DNA of 64,000 nucleotides from Marasmius tenuissimus (taxonomy: Eukaryota; Basidiomycota; Agaricomycetes; Agaricales; Marasmiaceae), in assembly GCA_029532415.1 (NCBI GenBank), contig JAQOTA010000006.1, positions 248,001 to 312,000 of the forward strand, read 5' to 3'. The stretch's first letter is position 1. Each line of letters begins with the position of its first letter. A model generated the notes under the pieces. It saw only the letters and a list, made by a program, of their open reading frames with translations. It did no database searches and was not told the origin of the DNA. Positions 22,050 through 34,910 of this stretch are shown one piece after another. Both the position numbers and the translations under genes were made by a program.

Positions 22050-24339
22050 ATGGCCTCTTATTTCTCCAACGCTCGACGGACGACGATAGGATCCCATGCC
22101 ACTTTTCAAACTGCGGCTAGAGATATGATCACCAACATCTATAACAATTCAGAGAGCGGAGATCGAGTGACTCTGGTAGGTGCTGGTCTTTGTGGTTCTT
22201 GTTGGCTATCCTTGATATTGCCTCTAGTACGGTAGGACAGTTCGAAGGATAATTGAAGGCGACATCAAGCTTCGACATCAGCTATCATCTAAGGTCCTGA
22301 CAGTCAACGTCGACTCGCAAAGGGGAGCATCAACATCCGAGCCGAGGTTACGGGCAGTCAAAGTGAAGCAAAGGGCAAAAGATTCCATTTTTCGACGCTG
22401 TCTCCGGTCCAAGATTTTGTCAATCGTCATCAAGCCACAAGAGGGGCTCTCAACATCAAGAGCATTGCCAGGGTCGTCGCAGGTAATCAAAGTGAAGAAA
22501 ACAAAGCACACCGCCGAGATACATGGACATGCGGGAGTGTTTACGGTCACTACCCTTGAGCCGGTCGATGAGAAGGATCGGGACAAATTTGAGGAAGTGA
22601 GTGTTAACGTTTGGATAGAGTGGAATGACTTGATGACTGGCTTTAGATCACAAGGAGTTATCTTGAGGCAGTGATGTCCTGGCGGTGAGTAGGCGAGCTA
22701 TCCATCTGTCACTAGGTATAACGGGAAGCTGCAGGTCGGCGCTGCTGATTCAGGTATTCGCGGTGGCCGAGTCGAGTGTGTTTACACTAATAGTACATGA
22801 GGGTAGGTTTCTCTTTGGGAATCTTGATTGCGTGTACTGAAAGAGCTGTAGAACTCGCAAACGGATACGAGTTTAGTGGTCGGTATTGGGAAAAGGAAAT
22901 GATTGTATACCACTACCTTCTATATACACGCGTATGTCCAGTCATTGAGCTTTTTGACCCAGCTGAGATGTGCCCTTAGGATGTTGCGATCCAGTCTTTG
23001 CGTGACGATGAGACTATGAGGTTTCCGGTGAGCTGGTTATTTTTAGCATTGGATGGGGAATAATAGAAGACAGGTTACGATTCGTTGGGAAGACTGGTCT
23101 TTCAATCCCAAAACTCTTTCTTGGCATTACGACTTGGCTTCCATCTCCCTCAATCCACCGACCGAAGAACACCTTGAACCACTCTTCAGTCCACTACCAC
23201 CACTTTGCCAAGACACCCTTCCACGACTAAACACCGCCGAAATCGTCGCCTTTGTCGAAGAAACCTTCGGTGATGTTTTGTACCTGATTGCGTCATTGGA
23301 AGGCAGCTGGGTAACCGACCTGTCAAACTATGCCCGACATGGGCTTTTGACCTTTGGCGCTGTTGTCAACAGAAACAAACGCGGAATTCTCGCCCACCTT
23401 CCTTCCACTCCCTCCCCTGAATGGTATTGCCAGAGCCGCAACTCCGACGTGAAAGCCAGCTTGTCTGGCTCAGGTATGTCCACCTAACAACGCCATCTCC
23501 CTCTTACTGACTTGTTTAGTCCCAGGGCGAGTGAATTTGACATTCAGCAAGACTGGTAACGTGCAAGTAAACCTCGAGCTCGGCTTGCGCATACCAGCCA
23601 ACGACCGCAGCCAACTTTGTTGCGCCTACCTCTCCCAGTCCCTCCACATCTGCAATGACTCTCAAGATGTAGAAGATGTTGGTGAGTGTTCCTTCACGCG
23701 TTCCTGCTTTCCTTTGTCTGATCTTTTCGCTCCCGAGTTTATGTTGATCACGTTGGGTTCAACCTCAAGGGCACATTCTTCAACAACCCCACCACATGCA
23801 ACCCGCCAGCATATCTCTTTGTCCCACGTCTACGCACCGAGCTCACCAACAATCTGTGCTGTGTCCGTCATCCGCTCCCTCAAACCCTATTCTACTGGGC
23901 CCGCGATCGACAGGGAAGAAATGTCATTTCTGAGGAGGATTGGAAGAAGTTTGGAATCCCTGAGTTGAGGGTGAAGGAATGGATTGGCACCTATTGGTTC
24001 AACATTAGCTACGCAACGGTCCAAAGTCATCTTCGCGAAAAGAACTATGACCTGGATGGGAGGCAATATGCTCGTGAGCATGGGTATCCCGAGTTAATAT
24101 TTGGTGAGTCGTGTTCTCTTCCTGAACCGACACCCCATTGACACTGTTTTTTTTTCTCAGCCGATCCTCATGTTGCCGCGAGGGTGGAAGAGCTCGAAGA
24201 CTCAGACTCAGATGCAAACTCCGAAGACTCAGAAGACTTAGACGCAGACTTCGAAACCTCCTCGCATTCACAACTTACATCACCATCCTCCTTGCTCGTG
24301 AGGGCACCTACAGAAGACACTCCGATGTTACCGAATTGA
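22050..24339 (+). CDS. family A protein, copy 2 (609 aa)
   Basis: Ten exons join without stop: 22050-22175, 22228-22596, 22647-22684, 22735-22802, 22852-22931, 22980-23027, 23074-23473, 23526-23681, 23738-24103, 24161-24339 (1830 nt). The seven internal exons are exactly as long as those of copy 1 (38, 68, 80, 48, 400, 156, 366). Exon 1 gives SYFSNARRTTIGSHATFQTA, and exon 2 belongs to the EGDIKLRHQLSS subtype shared with copies 4 and 5. It retains WEDWSFNPKTLSWHYDLASI, YARHGLLTFGAVVNR, LFYWARDRQGR, DGRQYAREHGYPEL and a full tail ending TEDTPMLPN. The tail is strongly acidic (DSDSDANSEDSEDLDAD). Function unknown. Confidence 0.88.
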
Positions 24340-24700
24340 AGTACGGCAGTGATTGGCTTTCTGGGCCAGGCATTGTTTCTCGAACAAGTGGCGTACGTAC
24401 CACGTCCCCATATCCACAACCATTTTTCTCGAGTCTAATGCACGATCTTCAGATATCCGTTGGTCTCAGTGGCCGTTCAAGCCAAAGTAGATGTTCAAAT
24501 TTCGTGCTCTTCACTGCCCGATCGATAATTATACAAGTTCCGACTACGGACTCGTTTCGATTTTCATGAATGCTACCTTATGTTACATATATGGCTCGAA
24601 AAACACATGTTCTCAAAGAAATATATACAGGAGATAATCAGGTGCACTTTGCGTATTACAACTGGCCGTACAAATGCCGTATAAAGAGGATAGCTTCAAA
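24340..24700 (+). other. 3' flank of family A copy 2
   Basis: Shares the downstream pattern of the other A copies (ATCTTCAGATATCCGTTGGT, TGCCCGATCGAT). No gene seen; it probably contains the polyadenylation region. Confidence 0.35.
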
Positions 24701-24704
24701 TCTT

Positions 24705-25760
24705 GCGTACCGAGGGCGGCGGAACAGTTGAACACATGCACCAGGCCTTTCAGCAGATTGATAAACAGCAAACGGACCGGATGAAGAGACGCAAATTCCT
24801 CGCGAGTCGGGAGCTCAGCGAGGATGCCGCAGAGTATAGGAGTCCTGATGTCCTGATTGAAACCAGGTCAGACAGGAAACAAGTTACGAAGACATAAAAA
24901 ACCCACCTCACACTCGTTGAAGTCGACCTTCCACTGCAGAACATCCCCAAAGAATTCTTGCTGATGCTCTCTTCGAGTCGCCGACGGCAGGAACGTATAT
25001 GATGATAGTGATATAGTGGGGAGCTTGGAGCCTTGAAAGACGACCTTTCGAGCGGATGCCTGATGAAGGAAGACCGACCCAAATACTACGGGATGCGAGT
25101 GAGGCTTGCATTTGAGGACTGAGGACCTCAGTCGTCGCAACGGTCACCAACGGTCGAGTGAACAGTGGTGAAAGTGCCAACTTCATCGTTGTGAGGATAA
25201 TAAGGGTTTGACGAGGAAAAAACATGCGAGTGTTGGATTGGGTCGCGGGGATGCAGATACAGCGAGTAACCCGAGTCGGAGTAAACGTCGGTACAACTGA
25301 TGCAGGTGCCGATGTTCTATCAACACCTTCATCTATTCCGGCAACTCGTCCTTACCTCGACGCCTCTATTACCCGCCACCGTCTCCATCCAGCTCTCTCC
25401 GTTTGGCGGAGCCCTATTCAGCGCTAATGCCTTGGAATTGAGCGGGAGGCATGCTGTCGAGCAGACTCCACTTAATCTGAACGCCAGAATTACCAACGGA
25501 GTTTCGGCAGGGTGTCGGTGGGTCACACACTGCCCTGGTTTGCCTGGAACAGTTTCGACAAGGCAAGAAATATGGCGCGTGGTTCACTTCGTGTGCGCTA
25601 TTATTGGCCTGACTTCAAGGGGTTTGGATGGTTGGATCATCTAATGGAGAGATGCTGCTGTTGAGGATCTGGATTCTGAGGGTCTGGTTTGCTACAGGAA
25701 GAAGATTATTAGGAATCTATGCGGGCAAATCCGATCCACGTACAACATACCTTCCAATGA
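24705..25760 (-). pseudogene. X block, copy 2
   Basis: The minus-strand remnant includes VDFNECEV and ending AALGTQD near 24.71 kb. Further upstream is a signal-peptide-like start, MKLALSPLFTRPLVTVATTE (about 25.19 kb). The 25.27-25.76 kb part matches 38.13-38.63 and 50.0-50.4 kb. Homology stops near 25.76 kb, so about half of the full X block seen at 49-51 kb is absent. Function unknown. Confidence 0.4.
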
Positions 25761-26060
25761 GGGCCTGGCTACTAACCAATCCGTTCGAGGCTGGCTATCC
25801 AGTTACTTGAGCGACGTATACAAGGCGAATGTTGCATCTTGAGCTCAACTTTGAGAATAGCAGTCAATGATAATTCAATAATATCATGTAGTTTGGATCT
25901 TCCATTAGCTATAACCCTCGGGGATTCCCAGTTGAGCTAGAATTGCTTGTCAGAGACATGTCGAGTAAGCTTCAAATTACAAGGACATACCCAGTCCACG
26001 GTCTCTGATAAATTTTGATGAGCTCTTTCGTACTAAGCCCTTTTCTCCTTGACATCAGAC
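25760..26060. other. short unique stretch
   Basis: Array homology stops at its left edge and resumes at its right edge, where it matches 10.19 kb. AT-rich, no gene. Confidence 0.3.
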
Positions 26061-27000
26061 GGCGTGCCATCATGATTCTGGGAGTGAGGTTTTAGTGAGC
26101 GGGTCAGGAAAATATCGCCCTTGTGCTGTAACTCTGCTTACCAGATACACAAAGTCTAATTTCTTCACCATCGAGGTCTCCATGAGCCCTTCTCCTGCTT
26201 GGACTAGCGATTGGCTCTGTGTTGAGAGTCAGAAGTCCGGACTCGGGGAGTCGAGGTGGTTGTGGTCGAAGCGCGCCTAGACGGTAGGCGCCCGTACCCA
26301 AATCCTCACCGAAACCACCATGAGCTCTTGGGCGACTTGTCTATCCGCAACACGGGACGCCTTTGGTCTTGACTGAGAGTGGGCTACAGCAACCGCAATA
26401 ATGGCACAATATGGTCTCCCCTGATCAACGTTTCACCTTCACGGTCACCCAGCGAATACCTACCAGCTCATCTCTCAGTCCATCAATGAAGACTATTGAA
26501 GACTATCTTCGACCTCAAACGATTTTCTTGCACGGCCCAAGTCTATCTCCCGGAGACCCCAAGGATGACACGCTCAACTCATAGGTATATTTGGATCTTG
26601 AATAAGGGTGTGGAGGGGTACAGACAGTTCTGATAGATTGGGACCGTATACACCAACCGGCTTCCTACCCCTTCACCAAGTACTTCTTCTGGCAAAATCT
26701 TAGCAAGCAAAGTCACTTCCGTCAAGTTCATCCCCACTTTCTCGTTTCCCCTTCTTCGCTCGTTACACTGCCACCAATCTACCACTGGTCGAACGATTAA
26801 GCTCAACGCTAGCTTCTTAGAATGCGGAACTCCTGGTAAATTCTTCACTTGAGATCCTTGCGTGATTGATTACCAGCAGTTTTCGAGAACTAGACTTGAA
26901 GCTCGAAGACTCAACGCACATATGACCATAACTCAAAGCAGTGTCATTCACTGACTATTCCGTGGTTTCAACCCTAGTTCTCCCGTGGCTACATCATCAG
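26060..27000 (+). repeat. B block, copy 3a (partial)
   Basis: Follows 10.19-10.85 kb closely, including the pre-element stretch CTCTGCTTACCAGA and the post-element CACCCAGCGAATAC. The later B phrases (AFGY, LVLV) are missing; the copy seems cut near 27.0 kb. Confidence 0.45.
26254..26321 (+). repeat. inverted-arm element, B type (reference copy)
   Basis: GGTGGTT at 26255-26261 pairs perfectly with AACCACC at 26313-26319. Inside is a second potential stem around GGCGCCCGT. Its reverse complement has a seven-base outer stem and a GGTGAGAG string faintly like a tRNA A box, but no convincing anticodon or T arm. Confidence 0.6.
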
Positions 27001-29580
27001 TCGCGACATCCTCTCTACGGTACTCGTCAACTCAAGATCGGAGTGGGGCGTCCCTCAAAGTACAGTAGACCTAACGGACAGATATCGATTTTAACTCCGG
27101 TATACTTGTAAATGTATGTCTCGTGAAAATTGTATACAAAACACAGACTTTCGTGCAAGGAGATACCTTGATGATACAGACTAGCCCGTCAAGTCTCGCA
27201 AGAAAACCAGCATCCGGTGCCCAATCTATGAGCCAAGAACTGGTTGCTCAACCCAATCGGAACCCACTGTTAGCCCCGCCCATAATCCCTCGCTTGTCTC
27301 GTTCCAGACGCCCGAAACTAGATGGTTTACGCAGATTTGATTCTCAGAAATGAGACATTTATGCCACTCCGAGCGTTGGAATCTGGATGCCAGGTCCCGA
27401 TATCTCGAGGGTGTGGCTCAAGTCCCTAGGGAGTGTTGCCCAATCAGTAGCAGATTCGCCACTGAGTTCGATTGCTCCTCCAACCGATGTTCCCAGTGGC
27501 GGCCAGTCAGTTCCGTGGCACCCGACGAGTACGGTGAATCAGAACAGGGTGGAGAGTTAATGGCAAAGAAGTGTATTCGAAGAGTGGTATGGTCATCGGA
27601 GTAAGACGATGCTCTGTATCGTCGAGCAAGAGACAAAGCATGGGATATAACGGCCCCACGTTGAAGACGGCAATATGGCGGCGTACAGACCGTACAGGAT
27701 CGTAGATGTCCGAGCGTGAGGGTTTGTTAAGGGACGTCGCTAGGACGCTCGGATACGAGCCATCGTTAGTGCTGGAGGCTTGGAGCCAAAGTATTGGAAC
27801 GATGGCAAACTCGACAGCGGAGGAGTGCAAGCGCCGGAAACGAAGAGGTTTACGGTGAGATCTGCTGGAGTTGAACCAGCGATGGGTCAGATCTGGAGGT
27901 AAGCGCATGGATGGGTGTACCCCAAGCGCTTTTACTTGCGAGAGGAAGGGATAGTGACCCAGGGACCGAAAAAAAAAACGACCAATGCGTAGACGAATGG
28001 GGTGACATGTACGCTGGACTCGGGCAGAGCGGATGGCGACGATGTGGTTGGTGAAAAATGAGGCTGTTTGAGTGCAGTTCGACTGCGAGCTGTCGAAAAT
28101 CAACAACACGGAAGGCTGGCGGAGATAGATGTGGTAGCTATGTCTGCACGGTCACCGATATTAGGAGAGGTTCGAGCCGAAAAGCTCGGTCCCATCATCA
28201 TACCCCCATTGCCAGGTGGGGCTCGCAACGACCTATCGTCTCGGGACTCCAAGTTCACCGCCTATACACAGACTTCCCCGCAGCTCCGACAAAGCGCCCT
28301 ATTTTCATCCCTGATCCAACGTCCTCTGCGATGTCAAACAACCCTGCATATCGTTGAGATGGGTGGCGTTTCTCTGCATCCATGTTCATGACCATGTATC
28401 TGAGTGAGTTGGAGTAGCGGCGATACCGATAAACCTCTGATGTTGCTGGGTGGAGAACAAGGATTTCTAGAGCCAACAGACCGTGAGCATCCGAGAATGA
28501 GCAAGCGAAAAGGTCGACTCACCCCGTAGTGCTCATTGTGAGGGTCATGCCCCTCAGTTTCACCGTCTACCCTTCCCCCTCCGAGTCCTCTCGAAGACCG
28601 ATATATGCTGCACCAGCCGATGTGAGTTCAAGGCTGTCGAAGATAATGATCGCGATGTAGATATGCTCACGATAATGAATGACAAGGGCAGCCTTGGTGT
28701 CAACTTCAGTGCCAAGTATACGAGTATCCCTCGCAGATCTCGAACAGCCGACGGTATGCAGCCTGCAGGTCCTCCATGACCCGAGTCCTTCATCCACTCG
28801 ACGTCAAGAATCGGAACCACTTCCTCTACTATCCGCGCTCCAAGGAATCTCGCATGGAAATGTCACCCTCCGTGAACGACGACCCCACAGCATGATCTGC
28901 TCGCATAAGAACCCCGACTGACCGCCATGTCATCGAGGATGAGGAACCAAAGGTCTCCAAATGGGAGTTCTGGTGACGGTGTGAATGAAAGAGCGAGAAC
29001 AACGTTCGATGGAGATCTGAATATCGTCCTTTAGATGGAAAGCAACGGGTCTTCCAGAGTTGAGGTAAGGGGGAAACGTATACGAGGGTGTACCCCGTGC
29101 AGAATACGCATTGGAGTGGTATGAGATCTTTTTCTCAACCCAGCGAGATCCTCAAGCGAGGATGCGGCAGTGTAGATTCTGATAGAAGGGGGGCGGGTAA
29201 TGGCATCCGGTACATCGAAGATTCGGTATGTCGTCAAAGATGGGGAAGGAGCCTGTGTGGGACTCAGGCTTGTTCATCATTCCAGTATTGAGGGATGGAT
29301 GATCTGAGGACTTCCGTGTTTGCGTGTCATTGGTCGAGCAGAATCGGAGGGGTGCTGGTATAGCGAAGATCGAGAGAAGAGAGACGCGTCGGGTTTCCCT
29401 CCTCGAGTACGACAACGGCTCAGACCGGTGATACGAGAACTGGAAAAGGGTCGAGAAATTATCGATTTATCAGTCACTGTCGCTGAACAAACATACCTTC
29501 ACTCACAAATGAACCTCTACATGCGATAACACGTGAGAAGCAACCACATCCACATCCTGAGGCCATCGAAGAATTCGCGT
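27000..29580. other. non-array stretch with no assigned gene
   Basis: About 2.5 kb in which I could not align other window segments convincingly. Open frames exist on the minus strand, the longest at 27507-28109 (200 codons), but none has a recognisable domain or splice-linked partner. A minus-strand phrase near 28.7 kb (ILGTEVDTKAALVIHYREH) looks protein-like without an assignable family. It may hold decayed genes of non-array origin. Confidence 0.3.
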
Positions 29581-29584
29581 GGGG

Positions 29585-31600
29585 GCGTATGTGGGTAGAT
29601 GAAGTCATGAGCTCGACCGACGGGCTTCATGGCGGTAACGGGGTTCTTCTGGGTTGAGGGTGTTATATGTACAACGGTTGCAAAGTTGAAAAATCCGAGG
29701 GTCAGAGAAGCTGAGAGCAGTGATGATGAAGGACGCACTGTTTCCGATTCAGGTGTCGATTTTCCCTGTGGAAAGAGCCGGACGTTCATGCACATGGTGG
29801 TCGGTTGCGGTCAAGGGGTATGGAGACAATAGGCGCCCGTGTTAAAACTCTCACCGACACCACGACAAGCTCTAGCTCTATCCCCGATTCGTCTTTCCAC
29901 ATACCCCCAATACCAGTCAATACTCTACAATTTCCCAGGTCCCAATCAAGGCTTGACTGTAACAGCCGTCATCAAGCCTCGCCCCAATTGACATTTCACC
30001 CTCACCTTCAGAAACCCGCAATCCCCTCAACCTCGGACGATGTCATAATCCTCTTACGCACCTCAAGTCTAATTCCCTCATCGTGCACCTTCATAGTCTA
30101 CGATGTTCATTTTTACTCTGTGTCGGTACCCTCTGTCGTCATGATGTGCTCCTTCCAACATCACTACCACCTCAAAGTCCTCGAGAACTGACGTTCTTGG
30201 AATGCATACCACCGAACAACAAAAGGAACGAATTCGATCGCACGCAACTGCTCATTCTGGTCCCACAGCGCATTGTCGTCAACTCCAATACGAATACCGA
30301 CCTACATGCCTTCGAGCACGAATATCTGCAGGCGCTTTCGTCGTTGTCGTCTTCGATATTCCCGAGCCAGGACCAGATTGGTGGGACTCGCTATCCAGGG
30401 CGAGTAAGGGCTGGGACGGTGAATAAAAGGGATGGGCTGTAGATGCTTCAATTGCAACTGAGGTTCCACTGGATTTGGTGCCTCCAGCAGTCGTGTCAAC
30501 CGAGAAATCGACGGTGTTTGCGATTCCGAAGGATTCGATGATCCCGAACACTGGAGGAATAGCGCTCGAAAAGGCCTCTGCTTCCTTGACACTTGCTGAA
30601 ACCACAGCCGACTCTGGCCACGACCTCTCCCCAATCAAAATCCGACATGTTGAGCGTCCGTGTTTGTGGTCGGTGCGTTCGTTTCCACGACTTTTGCCTT
30701 CTCATTCTGATTGCTCCTCGCTGTGCACCTTTTTGGGCGTTCTACAAGTCGAAGGTTGTATCTTGGAGTAACCCGAAACTCTCGGTTGCTGGATTGCGCA
30801 AGCCTGCATTCAACATGAAGACACGCGTATTGAAACTCATCTCTATTCGAATCCTTCGATTCTCTTCAAGTACACCCCGAAAATGAGCCCTACGGCTCTG
30901 GCTCGACGCTACATTTGCCCAACACACACCTCATATCATGGAGCTTTCATCCGGCCCTATCCCCCCCATAGTGGTCGTTTGGCACGTGCTCCACGTAGTA
31001 ATGAAGAGGCGGCGATCAACGGGTTACCGTCAATCACCTACCGTGTGGTCTAGACCAAACTCGCATATTCAGAGTCGGAATAGTTGGCGTAGACGTCGAT
31101 ATTGGATGACAGCAACCCTCTGCAGAGAATAGCGTTTATTGGGTGGGGATATCGAACGGCGGTGAGCAAGGATGAAGGGAGGGCACGTTCTTGGGGGTTT
31201 CGGATTACCTCGAGCGGTAGCACCATCATCAGACATGGAGTCTGCTGCGTTTTCAATCACCCACGAATCGGTTATCCACACCACCCACCCCAACATCTTT
31301 CTCCACACAAGCATATCTCCGCCCAACGCATGCCGCACTGGTGGACCCAGCCGCGGTTCCCGAGGCCTGACCCTGGACAGTAATCTCTCAACGACGCTTT
31401 TCCGGTCACTCCTCGTTCTACTCCATACGCACCTCCCAGTACTCGACCGTTATTAGTCTGCGACAATAGGTTTGGCCGCCAAACTCGTATTCGGGTATCA
31501 AGCATAACCGTTTGTTTCCTCTCTTCGGACGCCGGAGAGCTTCGCACATAATGTCCATCGAAGATAACAAGCCAGCCTTCGGTGTGCAGGGGGTCTTGGG
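29585..31600 (+). pseudogene. B block, copy 3b
   Basis: The left 280 bases match 17.87-18.12 kb. After the inverted-arm element come NSNTNTDLHAFEHEYLQA (30.28 kb), the counterpart of the 19.36 kb exon, and VVSTEKSTVFAIPKDSMIP (30.49 kb). There are also stops, so it is considered a relic. The minus side of its left part reads as MKPVGRAHDFIYPHTPP, whose meaning is unclear. 31.0-31.6 kb has no kept frame. Confidence 0.4.
29793..29866 (+). repeat. inverted-arm element, B type
   Basis: CATGGTGGTCGGTTGCGG against CTCACCGACACCACGAC; core AATAGGCGCCCGTG. Flanks are identical in order to the 18.04 kb copy. Confidence 0.55.
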
Positions 31601-31889
31601 GCTCTCGTCGGATGTGAGAGGCTACCAGGAATATGCCGGAGAGGCAAAAGGGGGGAAGGAAACATCTCCGATCCCCACTTCGGCGCGAATTCTGCTTTGT
31701 ACTTCATCTCAACTCTCTTTCCTTGTCTCCAGATCTACCGGTACATACATGAATCATAGACCATGGACCATGGATATCCAGAATTTATCTATGTTTCGGT
31801 GTGGTAAAATGATATGTATTCTCTTACATTTTACCTTGTGCGTACTCCAAGGACTGGGGTGCATTTCTGACGAGATAAACTTTAAGTAC

Positions 31890-34090
31890 AAGTAACGATC
31901 GCAGCCCAAGCTGAGGGATGTCACCCGGTTAACGCGGCCCGTACTCGACTCTGACCGAAACCACCACGATACCTCCAAACCTTCGTCTTATTTTGGGGTT
32001 TCTGTCCTTCGATAACCTACATGATCTCCAGAATGTTGTTTGTGGATATGCCGGCGCCGCAATTCAGCGATCAGAAGGACTTGGGAGGGGTACCAACTCG
32101 AAGGTTTTGGCGTCGCTCGTAAGTGGTTCTGTTCTTTTGACCGACCTTCTAATTCATTGGTCAACAGGGCTTGTCACAACTCGGTGAAATCTCTTGCATC
32201 AACTCGCATCTAGAAGTAAAGGATAGCCGGCTTGAAGTTGGAGCTTGAAGGTATGCTGTTCTTGTTCTCTGCGTGAAGTTTCGGGCTGACGGCTTTTCCT
32301 TGCAAGTTCAACATCTTGCGACCCCGCAAATATCTATCACGCTGCACCACCCAAATGCGTCTTTTCTCTCTGCGGCAACCACTATTATCCACTCAGACTC
32401 TGGTTCCCTCTCGCGCAAAAGATCAGGAAGCCTGCGACAAAAACTCCGAATTCTCTCACCGGGCGGGGCGAAGACTGAGCTGCTTGACAAGGAAAGGGAG
32501 AATCCAGATGCTATCAGGAAATCCAATGGTATGTCTCGTTCCGATTTTTATTTCTCTCTTCATTCTTTTCATCCCATATCGTCGGGTCTCTTAATTTCTA
32601 GCGTTTGCGTCCAGTCAGGTTGTGTTCAATGATCTGCTGACGTTACTTGTTCAACCCGTCACCACTCAGCAGGTCGTTTTGGGCACCCAGTTGAACAACT
32701 ACAGTCTTCCGGCTTAGCTAAAATTCGAATCCCATCGGCGGGACTCTGCATGATTGAAGAACATCAATCGTTCGTGCCTGCACGGTGTATCCCTCCGCCA
32801 TCCACCTACTTGCGTGATTTCAGAGCAATGAATGGCCTCGAAGCGGTATGGCTCTCAAAGTTTTTCGTGAGTACTTTTCCCATATCTTGTCTTTATCATA
32901 CAGAGAACTAACTAGAACTGTCAGTGACTGTTTCTCCGCGTGAAGACGTCGACTGTCCGCCAGCACCCTTTCTGTTCCCCCGAATCAAACCATCTGAAAG
33001 TCTGGCACTCGTCGCTGTCACCGAACTCTTGAGAACTAGCCCCATTGTCGATACAAATGACCGCCGTACGGTGCTACCACGTCCCAATTTGACGCCCTCC
33101 ACTTGGTCTCTCCGAGTGCCACGCAGACACTACGGCGTAATACAGATGGATGGACGTCAGCTGGGATGCAGAGAGTTGTTGGAGCAACCTAGAGATGTCG
33201 ATGGCGGAAAGATTTGAAAGTTAGGGTGGCTTTGAGGGAGCATGGTAGAGGACTGGGCGGTGGCCAAGGACAACAGGACGGATCTTTATCGAGGCAAACC
33301 AAAATATCAATGGTGGTCGGACATCCCTGATCAAGCTTGGAATGCATGGGCGTTAGCATCGGAAAGTTGCTTTCTGCCGGCGATCAGCTCGACATTCACG
33401 TCTCTCATTCGTCGGATATCTGTGTCTGCATGATTACTTGCCGCCGTTCAACTTCAGTCGCCGCCACGACGAATGACTCTGCTGTAAAGCTCAAAATCAT
33501 TATGGCGACGTGGACCTGCGACAAAGCACAAGTTCGTTCACGTAGATGTAAGTTCTCATTTCCCCTCACTCTTTTTGTTTTCTTCTACATAACCCCCACC
33601 TCTCAAGTGCTCTCCGCCTCCTACTTTCATTCTTACTATGGCCATCTACTTTAATGTTTGGTTACCAACCTACTTGGTGCCTCTGTTTTCGATAACCCAC
33701 AATTTTCCCTCGACTTTCACTCCCTGTGAGGCTCACTGGATTTCGACTGATTACTGTGTCGTTTTTCAGCATCCCGAAAGACACCATCAATCGCGTTGCG
33801 AATCCAATAGCCGCTGGACCTGGGAATATAACGTACCTCTCAATCGACCTATTACCCATTCCCAGACCCTTTCTCCTCCTGGGTATCCCGGCAACCTGAG
33901 CTTAATAACGCCACTGGGTTGAGTATCGACCATGTCCTGAGGACGAATCGGTAGTTTCCTCAGTTGCCGGAGGGATGGAAGTGGCCAGCACAACATGCCG
34001 CAACTTGACACACAGGCGAGCCTAAACGTGTCGGCTTCTCCCAGCGTGGAATTCAATGCTTCGATCCAGATAAAACATACGATACCGTTT
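31890..34090 (+). pseudogene. C block, copy 3, and following unassigned DNA
   Basis: Starts with a weak inverted-arm element. Then come MISRMLFVDMPAPQFSDQKD (32.02 kb), whose SDQKD is shared with 55.07 kb, and KLRILSPGGAKTELLDKERE ending at GGTATGTCTCG (32.53 kb). 33.2-34.09 kb has a plus-strand phrase GDQLDIHVSHSSDICVCMIT but no firm homology. Stops separate the pieces. Confidence 0.35.
31905..31970 (+). repeat. inverted-arm element, C type (decayed)
   Basis: The core CGGCCCGTACTCGACT and right arm CCGAAACCACCACGAT are present; the left arm is largely lost. Confidence 0.45.
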
Positions 34091-34910
34091 GATTGAATTG
34101 CCTATCGATCGGCATAGATCTTGAGCGAGGCGCTGAGAATAGGGTGTTGGCAGTAAGCGCTTTGCTCGTTCGTTTCAAGAATCAGGCTGATCAATGTTCT
34201 AGAACGCCATTGAATAGGGCAGTTACTTGTGCGGGCGTATCTCTCCTCAAAGCTCGGAGCGAATGGAATACTTTTCTATCGACGGTTGTGGTACCTTTCC
34301 AAGCCAGAGGTGACTCGGAATGAAGAATGAGGGGCGTGGGATGGAGAGGGTGGAGGAACGGCGAATCACATTGCGGCTGGCTGGTGTGAAATTGTGCAGA
34401 GTGGACGACAGCAACTTCTGTCGGACGGCATAGATCTCGAGCGCGGCTCCAAGAAAGAGGGTCTTGGAGGCAAGCGCAAGGTTTGCTCGTTCGTGTCGAG
34501 AATGCCGCTGATTGAACTTTGATAAAGCTATCAAACAGGACATGATTGTAGGGTGAATATGAATGTAACATGTAACTCTCGAACCTGAACACAAACTTTA
34601 TGATATCGATATCGGCTTGTCCATCTCCGACCGCCACTAGGTAGAATCATGTCTCAGGAAGCCCACGGGTTCACTCGTGCTGTGTAGATCGTGAGCGATC
34701 ATTTCCGTGTTGGTGTATCTGGGGACAGTGTTCATGGGAGATACAGAGGTGATACAAGCTCGTGTGAGCTCGTGTGGGACATGAGGCAGCTGTGAGGCTT
34801 TCACTTAAGGTGAACTGTCCTCGAGTTTCACATCCCCTCCACCGTTCACTCCATCACCCCGCGCTTTCTCTCATCCCTCTTCCTTTCCAACTATTTTCTC
34901 TGTCCTGAAT
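34090..34910 (+). promoter_or_regulatory. A-upstream segment and conserved 5' region, copy 3
   Basis: The segment ATCTTGAGCGAGGCGCTGAG and a near-repeat at 34.43 kb (ATCTCGAGCGCGGCTCCAAG) look like an internal duplication of the A-upstream DNA. From about 34.64 kb the standard 5' block follows, with one extra copy of GAGCTCGTGTG. Confidence 0.45.

Noticed and set aside
26254..26321. tRNA gene on the reverse strand of the inverted-arm element (seven-base outer stem)
   Set aside because: The anticodon loop has a non-standard position 37, there is no T arm with GTTCRA, and other copies lose any cloverleaf. A tRNA-derived origin stays possible but is not supported.
27507..28109. 200-codon minus-strand open frame as a gene
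   Set aside because: Composition lacks any recognisable domain or signal, with no splice partners; treated as unassigned.
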